From assembly GCA_041744375.1 (NCBI GenBank), contig JBGTLA010000034.1, positions 1 to 14,654 on the forward strand: DNA of 14,654 nucleotides, written 5' to 3'. The stretch is from JBGTLA01 sp041744375. GTDB lineage: Bacteria > Actinomycetota > Acidimicrobiia > Spongiisociales > ZC4RG35. Made by a program: the position numbers and the translations under genes. Of the stretch, positions 8,354 to 14,394 are shown piece by piece. Every line of letters starts with the position of its first letter. The stretch's first letter is position 1. The notes below the pieces were generated by a model, which made no database searches, was not told the DNA's origin, and saw only the letters and a program-made list of their open reading frames with translations.

Positions 8354-9280
8354 ATGGAGGGTTGGAATTCTCACCGGGTTGGGGTCGAGTTCGAATCCGA
8401 AGGTGCTGCCCTTGGGGGGTTCATCTATAAGGCTGTGAAGGGTGAGCCGCCCTTTCCTCTGATAGTGATGGCACACGGCACCTCCGCCACCATCCAAATG
8501 GTTGCCGACCGGTACGCAGAGGCCTTCGCAGAAGCTGGGGTGTCTGCCTTGCTTTGCGACCACCGCAACTTGGGGATCAGCGGAGGTGAGCCGCGCCAGG
8601 AGATCAATCCATGGGTGCAGTGCCGTGGTTATCGGGATGCGGTCACCTTCACCGCGACCATCGACGGCCACGATCCGGAAAGGATCGGAGTCTGGGGCGA
8701 CTCGTACTCGGCCGGGCAGGTGTTTCTGGTGGCCGCCTGCGACCCCCCGGATCAAGGTGGTGGTAGCCCAGTGCCCGGTATTCGGCGCCGAACTGCCCGA
8801 CGTGGATCCCACCGACGGAGTGTTCGCAGCGATCGGTGAAACCATCGAGGCCGGAGACGTTTCCGGTGGCCCGGAGGATCGGATCGGCCCCATTCCGGTG
8901 GTATCGTCCGACCAGTTGGGCACTCCCTCGCTGCTACAGCCGATCCAGGCCTTTCGCTGGTTCATCGAATACGGCGCCAGGCACGGAAGCGGGTGGCAAA
9001 ACCAGTCAACAAGAGTCATCTCCTCCAACACCGCCCTTGCAGCCCATACCTGTGTGCATCCTACGTGACCGTCCCCTCGCTGATGATGGTCGCGCCTGCC
9101 GACGAGATGGTCCACGCCAACCCCGAGGTCAGCCGACGAGCCTTTGACCCACTATCCGGTGAGAAGGACTGGTACAGCATCGACGGTGGGCATTTCGGAC
9201 TCCTCTATCACCCCAGCGACCTGTTCGACGAGGCAAGCACAGTCCAGGCCGCCAACCTCACCAGACACCTTCTCCCCTGA
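8354..9280 (+). pseudogene. Alpha/beta hydrolase with two compensating frameshifts
   Basis: Read across frames this is a 309-codon alpha/beta hydrolase. It has the oxyanion region MAHGTSAT, nucleophile elbow GDSYSAG, acid-loop region VAPADEM and catalytic His in DGGHFGLLYHP. The first frame breaks at a C6 run (8743-8748): removing one C gives ACDPRIKVVVAQCPVFG. The middle, about 290 nt, reads in another frame, and near 9030-9042 the sequence returns to the first frame (PYLCASYVTVP). The total length is therefore unchanged, and all three catalytic elements remain in the first frame. Either the gene is decaying or these are sequence errors. ATG at 8354 has GGTGA 5 nt upstream. The substrate is unknown; the fold is that of dienelactone-hydrolase-like or esterase proteins. 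It diverges from the regulator gene. Confidence 0.75.
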
Positions 9281-9581
9281 CGTACGAGAAACCACGGCGG
9301 CGAATGGTGTGTGGTCGGAATCCGAGACCACCCCCACCGGACTCGCCACGGACCCCGATCCTCCCCACATCGACCAAGCCGAAGAAGCGATGCGGCCGTG
9401 CACCGTTGCCGGGTGTCGCCGAGACCTGGACCTTTAGATGGCCCAGAGAACGCATTCGACGACCAAGGCTGAGCGAAGGACAGACATGTCGGCGTCGCGG
9501 GTATGACGGATGGCTCCCAAACGTCAGAAGGTCCAACGGCCGGTTTGGACCAGAAAGCCCTTGTGATGCAGGGAATCTCGC
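9281..9581. other. Gap between hydrolase and att module 2
   Basis: About 300 bp without a recognisable gene. It holds a single TGGCTCCCA at 9511-9519, 71 bp left of the module 2 core. The same 9-mer occurs as a pair at the far end of every module arm, so this may be an opposite-arm site of the attachment region. Nothing else is supported. Confidence 0.5.
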
Positions 9582-9752
9582 GGCACGCCCGGAGGGACTC
9601 GAACCCCCAACCTCCTGATCCGTAGATCTCCAAGCGGCGTCCAGGGGTGTTCACGAAAGTCCGCAGAGCCCAAAACCACGGGCTTTCGAGTCCACCGTCG
9701 TCCATGGCCGTCCGGAGGAGTCCAGAGAGAATGGCTCCCAACTTGGCTCCCA
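9582..9752 (-). repeat. att module 2: tRNA-Arg 3' core plus phased arm
   Basis: The core at 9582-9625 differs from module 1 by one base in the variable region (CAGGAGG for CAGAAGG) and lacks the final A of CCA. Arm sites start at 9640 (TCCA), 9650 (TTCA), 9660 (TCCG), then after 31 bp at 9691, 9701, 9711 and 9721. TGGCTCCCA follows at 9732 and 9744. From the end of the core to the end of the second 9-mer is exactly 127 bp, as in the other copies. The core and next bases are identical to module 3 over about 50 bp. Confidence 0.85.
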
Positions 9753-9826
9753 CGGGTCGGGTATCGGCCCGACCTCGCTCGTCGCGGCGAGCCTGATCTG
9801 CGACTCAAGCAGTGCGTGCCGCGGCA

Positions 9827-10315
9827 TCATCGCGGTGGGCTCGAATCGTCTCCTCTAGCTCGACGAAACGCCTCGTCGTGTTCGAGGATCTTGGCGGTGG
9901 CCGCCCGTAGGGATTCAGCATCACCGGCGTCCAGGTACTGCCCGAAATGCTTCTGGATGCTGGCGGTGTGGTCGGGCCACACCTCGGCGATCTTCGCTCT
10001 CCCAGCTGCCGTGATCACCAAGTACACGCCGCGGCGATCCTCTGGTGAGCGTTCCCTGCGGACCAGCCCGACGGCCTCGAGCCGGTCGGCGAGCCGGGTC
10101 ACCCCGCTGCGTGTGAATAGCGAGACTCCCTCCAACTCGTGCATCCGGAGCCGGCCGTCGGGGGACTGGCTCAGGCGGCTGAGTACGTCGAACCAGGTGA
10201 TCGGAAGGTCGTGTTGCTCGAGCATGTCGGCTTCGAGGCGACGTGTCACCCTGGCATACGAGAACAGCACCCCTCGCCACGCGTCCAGGGTTGTCTGGTC
10301 GAGTTCGTTGGGCAT
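9827..10315 (-). CDS. MarR-family transcriptional repressor
   Basis: A 162-aa winged-helix protein of normal MarR length. The DNA-binding domain is clear: LRMHELEGVSLFTRSGVTRLADRL as recognition region, then the wing VRRERSPEDRRGVYLVITAAG. Flanking helices form the usual dimer interface. I place the start at ATG 10315 (MPNELDQTT); the open frame extends 20 codons upstream to 10375, but that would run into the palindromic operator. The gene diverges from the SnoaL-like gene across 125 bp that contain a TTGCA/TGCAA palindrome, the expected kind of MarR operator, so it probably represses the divergent genes and itself until a small phenolic or similar ligand binds. The stop at 9827-9829 is 75 bp from module 2. 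Confidence 0.9.
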   Translation of the reverse strand: MPNELDQTTLDAWRGVLFSYARVTRRLEADMLEQHDLPITWFDVLSRLSQSPDGRLRMHELEGVSLFTRSGVTRLADRLEAVGLVRRERSPEDRRGVYLVITAAGRAKIAEVWPDHTASIQKHFGQYLDAGDAESLRAATAKILEHDEAFRRARGDDSSPPR

Positions 10316-10368
10316 GGGTCCAGGATAGCCGAGACTGATTGACTGCGGGAAGATTGCCCCAGAAGTAA

Positions 10369-10398
10369 TTGACATTGCAGTAATTGCAAGGGTAGGGT
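10369..10398 (+). promoter_or_regulatory. Promoter with MarR-type operator between -35 and -10
   Basis: The -35 TTGACA (10369-10374) is a perfect consensus. An 18-bp spacer separates it from TAGGGT (10393-10398), a reasonable actinobacterial -10. The spacer contains the perfect inverted repeat TTGCA-N5-TGCAA (10375-10389), the half-site style used by MarR proteins. A repressor bound there would block RNA polymerase. A direct repeat AGTAATTG at 10364 and 10379 overlaps it. The promoter faces the SnoaL-like gene, about 43 bp before its ATG. Confidence 0.65.
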
Positions 10399-10440
10399 CT
10401 CCACAGTCTCCCTCCCACCGATCGAGAGTAGGACTGAGCG

Positions 10441-10948
10441 ATGGCCACGGCGAACACCGAAACGTTGATGCAGGGGAGCGAGGCGGATGGCGCCCACGAC
10501 CTCGAGAGGTTCGTGACGCTCATCGCCGCCGAAGTCATCATTCAGAGTGCTGGGAGTGCGGACATGCCAGCCCGAGGCAAGGAGCAGGCACGGCGCCACC
10601 GGCAGGCCATCTACAGCGCCTTCACCCGACTTCCGGATGGACGCCGTGACCCTGACGTCCGACGGAGACAGGCTTTTCGCCGAGATCTCGCACGGCGGAA
10701 CGATGGATCGTCCGATGGGACCGAGGCAACCGAACGGCCGCAGCTATCGGACCCAGGGCGCCTTCCGGTTCGACCTCTCCAACGGCAAGATCTGCTCCAT
10801 CCGGTCCTATTGGGACAGGGCTTCCAGGGCCAAGCAGTTGGGCCTCGTCGGTTGGCGGCCGGCGGCTACATCTGCGACCTGTCCCGGACCGTCCGACCAC
10901 TTCTCCCTCCAGCGGAGTCAAATCGGGGACCAAGCGGACGACCAGTAG
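10441..10948 (+). pseudogene. SnoaL-like ester-cyclase-family gene, frameshifted
   Basis: The N-terminal part (HDLERFVTLIAAEVIIQSAG, EQARRHRQAIYSAF) and the C-terminal part (DFRMDAVTLTSDGDRLFAEI, GRSYRTQGAFRFDLSNGKI, IRSYWDRA) together make an NTF2/SnoaL-fold protein of about 140-165 aa. The join needs a one-base deletion near 10624, where TTCACCCGAC stands for an expected TTCCCCGAC. As written, the first frame runs on into a divergent tail. Family members include polyketide cyclases and many small hydrolase- or isomerase-like proteins; no specific reaction can be claimed. ATG at 10441 has a modest GAGTAGGA 7 nt upstream. It is driven by the promoter at 10369-10398 and followed by the barrel-protein gene after 45 bp. 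A sequencing error is an alternative to true decay. Confidence 0.7.
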
Positions 10949-10993
10949 ACCACGTTCACCACAAAGGTGAACGACGTAAAGAAAGGATCAGGA

Positions 10994-11272
10994 ATGATTG
11001 TCGCAGCGATCAACCACCACGTCGCCGACTATGACGGCTGGAAGGCGGTCTTCGACGAGTTCCCACCGTCAACAGGTGGGGTACTGTTCCACCGCATCAA
11101 TCGGGGCGTTGACGACGCCAACAACATCACCATCGTCGCCGGCTTCGAGTCGCCCGAGGCCGCCCGCGCCTTCGTCGAGAGCCCCGACCTGAAGGCAGCA
11201 ATGGGTCGCGCCGGGGTGACGAGCGCCCCACGCGTCGAACTCTACGAAGAGGTCGAGGCGATACAGTACTGA
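10994..11272 (+). CDS. Small dimeric alpha/beta-barrel (ABM-like) protein
   Basis: A 92-aa protein, MIVAAINHHVADYDGWKAVF at the N-terminus and PRVELYEEVEAIQY at the end. The pattern of strand, amphipathic helix (DGWKAVFDEF), strand (NITIVAGFES) and helix (PEAARAFVESPDLKAAMGRAG) fits the ferredoxin-like dimeric alpha/beta barrel fold shared by antibiotic-biosynthesis monooxygenase-like and related small proteins. No catalytic residues can be assigned with confidence. ATG at 10994 has AAAGGATCAGGA just upstream; an in-frame ATG at 10967 would add nine residues with weaker homology support. It follows the SnoaL-like gene, likely in the same MarR-controlled transcript, and is followed by a strong hairpin. 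Confidence 0.8.
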   Translation: MIVAAINHHVADYDGWKAVFDEFPPSTGGVLFHRINRGVDDANNITIVAGFESPEAARAFVESPDLKAAMGRAGVTSAPRVELYEEVEAIQY

Positions 11273-11308
11273 GCCAACGCGCCGACCATTGTGTCCACGG
11301 GGATAGAG

Positions 11309-11339
11309 GCACCGTCCTGTCACGCCGACAGGACGGTGC
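11309..11339. terminator. 13-bp-stem hairpin after the MarR-controlled genes
   Basis: GCACCGTCCTGTC (11309-11321) and GACAGGACGGTGC (11327-11339) pair perfectly around a 5-nt loop (ACGCC). It begins 36 bp after the stop of the small barrel-protein gene. The T-run is missing, so it may act as a GC-rich or Rho-assisted terminator; position and strength favour that role. The 257 bp from here to module 3 contain no recognisable gene, only an imperfect TGGCTCCCG / TCGCTCCCA pair at 11504 and 11517. Confidence 0.7.
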
Positions 11340-11596
11340 TGGCGCGTGCTGCCTTACCAAGGCAGGAAGAATCCGCACTTGCAGCCCTGCGTGGGGCGTC
11401 TCGCCCCATCATCGATGTCAGGAAGTCGACGAGCGCTCACTCCTCCGAAAGCCCGTGAGCAAAGGCTTCGCTTCGCCCGCGACGCCGAGATTCTGATGGA
11501 TAATGGCTCCCGAGGATCGCTCCCATGGCAGAGGCGGTGGCCAAGTCCGGGGGGACACATGCGTGCCGACACTGCTTCTACCAGGCCTTTCGCTCA

Positions 11597-11766
11597 GCAC
11601 GCCCGGAGGGACTCGAACCCCCAACCTCCTGATCCGTAGATCTCCAAACCGTGTCCACGGGTGTCCAGGAGAGTCCAGAGGGCCTGAAACGACAGGGTGC
11701 CGTGTCCACCGGCGTCCACGCCCGTCCGGTGGGGGCCGCAGGGAATGGCTCCCAACTTGGCTCCCA
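11597..11766 (-). repeat. att module 3: tRNA-Arg 3' core plus phased arm
   Basis: The core at 11597-11639 is identical to module 2 apart from a shorter match at the acceptor end. Arm sites start at 11654, 11664, 11674, then after 31 bp at 11705, 11715 and 11725; the seventh position (11735) is degenerate (GCCG). TGGCTCCCA follows at 11746 and 11758. Arm length is again 127 bp. The sequence between sites differs widely from modules 1 and 2. Confidence 0.85.
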
Positions 11767-11915
11767 GATGCGTGGCACGGCAGGGTGCCCGCCCGACGCA
11801 TGCCAACACGCCGGCTGTCCGTCATGCGATTCGGCGCGGGCATCGCCCCATGAGCCACAACCGTGAGGCCTCGACGAGCTAAGCGACCATCGGCCAAACC
11901 CGCAGGCTCATGTAA

Positions 11916-12053
11916 CGATCTGTCAACGCCGGTCGAGGCGCGGCAACGGCGCTCAGGGAACGACTCGGCCACGCCAACATCCCGATCACCCTCGACAGTT
12001 ACTCAGCACTTGCGACAAGCAACGAGAAGCAGTCGAGCGTCTCGCGTTCGTGA
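11916..12053 (+). pseudogene. C-terminal remnant of a tyrosine integrase
   Basis: This frame ends with RERLGHANIPITLDSYS followed by 15 residues and TGA at 12051-12053. It is the last catalytic block of phage/ICE tyrosine recombinases: the conserved LGH His (codon 11970) and the Tyr nucleophile (codon 12000-12002) at the usual spacing. An in-frame TAA at 11913-11915 and loss of homology upstream show that only about 45 codons remain, without the Arg boxes or the DNA-binding domain, so it cannot work. It lies about 150 bp right of the module 3 arm and points away from it. It is direct evidence that an element with a tyrosine integrase was once at this site. Confidence 0.8.
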
Positions 12054-12096
12054 TCGAATCGGTAGGACCGCGCGCAGCAGACGCCCCTCTCCTTAG

Positions 12097-13314
12097 CTAG
12101 CGAAAGGCGAACTCTTCGAAGTGAACCTTGGCGGGGTCGACGCCCTTGCCGATGAAATCGGCCTCGAATGCTTGGATCATTGGCACAGGTCCGCAAATGT
12201 AGATGCTCTTGTCTGCCAAAGATCCTCGGCTGGCTTGTTCGATTCGGTCGACGGTAAGGCTGCCGTCCTGGCTTGAGACCGTGAGATGAAATCGGAGTTC
12301 TGGATGCCGCGCTGCGATGTTTTTGATCTCGTCAACGAAGAGTGTGTCCTCAGCGTGGCGGACGGTGTAGAAGAAGTCGACTTCGCGGTGCAGGGTGTCG
12401 ATGTCTCGCAGCCAGCTCAGGAACGGCGTCACGCCGATGCCGCCTGCCACCCAGATCTGTTCCCCACGGCCGTTTCGGTAGTCGAGCATCCCGTAGCTAC
12501 CTTCGACTCTCGCTTTCGTTCCGACTACAAGCCTCCTTTGGAGGAGTGCGGTGAAGTCTCCTGAAGCCTTTACCACCAGCCTCAGCGTCTCACTCTGTGG
12601 GCTGCTAGCCACAGTGAACGGATGCGACTCACGCAACCCTCGCCTGCGGAATCGAACGAACACGAACTGGCCGGCGGACTGTTGAATCCCCCTCCGCTTA
12701 GGTCTGAGCACCACCTCGGTCGTGGTGTCGTTGATCCGGTTCGCCTCGTCGACGAGATAGGTGGCCGTCGGACGTACGAAGCGGGCCACGAAGACGTTGT
12801 ACAGGTAGGAAAGGATCCCCACGACGTATGCCGCCACAACGATCACCAGAGGTACAGGAGCCGAAGTAACCAGCGGTTTGACCAGGAACATGTGGGCGCA
12901 AGAGAAGATGAAGAACACGCCGATCAGCCGGTGGGTTCGCTTCCAGGTCCGATAACCGAGAGTCACCCACTTCCTGGTGACTCGCATCCTCGGACCCAGA
13001 GTGAGCACTACCAGGACCAGAAGGCCTGCAAAAGCGATCAGCCCAGCTGGCACGCCGCCTCCGGGTTCCAACCGCCAAGGGACCAAACCGACGTGTGCCA
13101 ACAGGAGCAGGAAACCAACGACTGAGGTCTCCTTGTGGACCCGGTACATCTTGTCCAAGCCCCCGAATAACGGTTCCAGGAAACGGGCGCGAGTCGACAA
13201 GAGCAGAGCGATGGCGAACAAGACCACAGCAGTGGTGCCCAACATCTCAGCCACGACTTGACGGACGAACGCCGACCGTCCGTCATCGGTCGGCGTCAAC
13301 AACACCCACGCCAA
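12097..13314 (-). CDS. Ferric reductase/NOX-like membrane flavocytochrome
   Basis: A 405-aa protein. The N-terminal half has about five or six membrane helices with paired haem-ligand candidates (HKETSVVGFLLLLAH and HRLIGVFFIFSCAH), as in the ferric-reductase-like transmembrane domain. The C-terminal half is a ferredoxin-NADP+ reductase module: FAD site HPFTVASSP, NAD(P) motifs GGIGVTPFLSWL and CGPVPM, and an aromatic C-terminus (EEFAFR). It should pass electrons from NAD(P)H through FAD and haem across the membrane; the acceptor (iron, oxygen or a quinone) is unknown. The frame opens with TTG at 13314 right after a stop; GTG at 13305 and ATG at 13246 are alternatives. It is intact and is the passenger gene between two mobile-element remnants. 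Confidence 0.9.
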   Translation of the reverse strand: MAWVLLTPTDDGRSAFVRQVVAEMLGTTAVVLFAIALLLSTRARFLEPLFGGLDKMYRVHKETSVVGFLLLLAHVGLVPWRLEPGGGVPAGLIAFAGLLVLVVLTLGPRMRVTRKWVTLGYRTWKRTHRLIGVFFIFSCAHMFLVKPLVTSAPVPLVIVVAAYVVGILSYLYNVFVARFVRPTATYLVDEANRINDTTTEVVLRPKRRGIQQSAGQFVFVRFRRRGLRESHPFTVASSPQSETLRLVVKASGDFTALLQRRLVVGTKARVEGSYGMLDYRNGRGEQIWVAGGIGVTPFLSWLRDIDTLHREVDFFYTVRHAEDTLFVDEIKNIAARHPELRFHLTVSSQDGSLTVDRIEQASRGSLADKSIYICGPVPMIQAFEADFIGKGVDPAKVHFEEFAFR

Positions 13315-13502
13315 CTAATTGACGACCGGGACCAGCAACACCCACCTAGGCCAAGGCCGCCTCGAAGTCATCAGTTCAAAGTAGCCGTGGGAGATTCCGA
13401 CAGAAGCAACGATGACCAACTGCGACCTAGAAACCTCGCTTCGGCACTGCCATCAATGGCAATGGGAGGCGATCGCCGACTTCGAGGGGCAGTCGCGACA
13501 AC

Positions 13503-13924
13503 GTGTCAACGGATGCAGGCCCCCTACCGCCAGACCCGAGGCACGACGGCGAGGTTCGGTGGGACGAGCAGATCAACGTGTGGAGGGTGGCGCTCGACTC
13601 GACGATGTCCGGGGCAGTGGCTGCGTACATCGCCAAGTACGCCACCAAGTCGACCGATGCCTTTGGACGTCTCGATCATCGTCTCCACGAGTCGGACCTG
13701 GTGGCGCTTGATCTCCGACCGCATGTCGAGCGGCTCGTCACCACGGCATGGGATCTCGGCGGTCGGCCCGAGCTAGATCATCTGAAGCCGGCCATTGGGC
13801 ACACACCCTCGGGTTCAGGGGCAATTGGCTCACCAAGAGCCAGCATCATTCGACGACTTTCGGAGCGCTCCGTTCGGCACGGTCCGAGTGGACGGCGAAG
13901 CGACGAGATCCAGCGGTCGTCTGA
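13503..13924 (+). pseudogene. RepSA-like replication initiator remnant
   Basis: The first frame has WDEQINVW, AAYIAKYATKSTDAFG, LVALDLRPHVERLV and TAWDLGG, matching replication initiators of pSAM2-type actinobacterial integrative conjugative elements. Near 13789 the frame shifts, and homology continues in another frame as WAHTLGFRGNWLTKSQHHS then TTFGALRSARSEWTAKRR, ending at TGA 13922-13924. The N-terminal half, including the zinc-binding Cys region, is missing or unrecognisable upstream (13315-13502). Such Rep proteins start plasmid-like replication of the excised element. The 3' end lies 14 bp before the att module 4 core, where xis and int would normally follow. Confidence 0.8.
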
Positions 13925-13938
13925 GCAGGGGTTTCGCC

Positions 13939-14111
13939 TGGCGCATCCGGGGCGACTTGAACACCTACTCTCCCTGATCCGTAGATCTCCAAGCGGCGTA
14001 CGTGAGCATCCATGAGGGTCCAGTCGGCCTGGTCGCTCACGTCGCTGGCTCGATATCGATCCACAACTTTCCAGGGCACTCCACAATGGATGGCTCCCAA
14101 TATGGCTCCCA
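13939..14111 (-). repeat. att module 4: divergent tRNA-like core plus conserved arm geometry
   Basis: The core at 13939-13984 keeps the anticodon-loop end (CTACGGATCAG on the minus strand), a T-loop GTTCAAGTC and an acceptor end CGGATGC-G-CCA. It otherwise differs from modules 1-3 and is 1 nt longer, so it probably comes from another tRNA allele. Arm positions are 13999 (TACG, degenerate), 14009, 14019, then after 31 bp 14050 (TCGA, degenerate), 14060, 14070 and 14080, with TGGCTCCCA at 14091 and 14103. The arm is 127 bp here too. Confidence 0.78.
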
Positions 14112-14394
14112 CGTCAACGCGCTGATCGTCAGGCTCGACGGCCAGGCTCGATCTCGTCCACTATGAGCGGGAGGAGTAGCCATCCCTGGAGTGGCTGGTC
14201 CAGTGCATGGCGTCGCACTGATCTATGAGCAACGAGTTACGAACGCCAGCAACACCATCTTCATGACCTGGAATCCACATCGCCCGCGTGCTCAATAACG
14301 CCGCTGATACCCTGCCCACGGCAACCAACGCGCCGCCTAGGACGCCGGACCTCATTCGTCTCCCGCAACCCCGAACACCGACAGGAGGACCACC

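Larger units (their letters stand above)
3056..9581. mobile_element. Cassette 1 between att modules 1 and 2 (no integrase)
   Basis: A 6.5-kb segment bounded by same-direction att modules. It carries the regulator-DUF1326-DUF2182-DUF1326 series and the divergent hydrolase. With the core at its left end followed by the arm, and another core at its right end, it has the layout of an element integrated at a tRNA 3' end. No integrase, excisionase or replication gene is present, so mobility would need recombinase in trans. The element status is inference from the repeats. Confidence 0.5.
9582..11596. mobile_element. Cassette 2 between att modules 2 and 3 (2.0 kb)
   Basis: A compact unit bounded by two att modules that holds one regulon: a MarR repressor, its divergent promoter and operator, a SnoaL-like gene, a small barrel protein and a closing hairpin. 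It has no recombinase. The small size and self-contained layout are what one would expect of a gene cassette moved in trans; mobility itself is inferred. Confidence 0.5.
11597..13938. mobile_element. Cassette 3 between att modules 3 and 4, with ICE debris
   Basis: A 2.3-kb segment with an intact flavocytochrome gene flanked by remnants of an integrase C-terminus on the left and a RepSA-like initiator on the right. In pSAM2-type elements the order is rep, xis, int, attP. Here rep is followed after 14 bp by an att core, so xis and int appear to be deleted. The segment looks like a shrunken actinobacterial integrative element with a passenger gene. Confidence 0.55.

Noticed and set aside
8743..8748. 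Programmed frameshifting at the C6 run of the hydrolase
   Set aside because: A second, opposite shift about 290 nt later would also be required, and no stimulatory structure is evident.
9208..9753. Minus-strand open frame of 181 codons crossing att module 2 (similar ones at 2938-3435 and 11418-11972)
   Set aside because: These translate tRNA core and arm DNA; no protein family is recognisable and there are no credible start sites.
11400..11525. Fifth att module ending at the TGGCTCCCG/TCGCTCCCA pair
   Set aside because: The phased TCCA sites and the tRNA core are absent at the predicted upstream positions.
13812..13822. TGGCTCACC resembling the arm 9-mer
   Set aside because: It encodes part of the conserved Rep motif (NWLTKS) and has no partner repeat.
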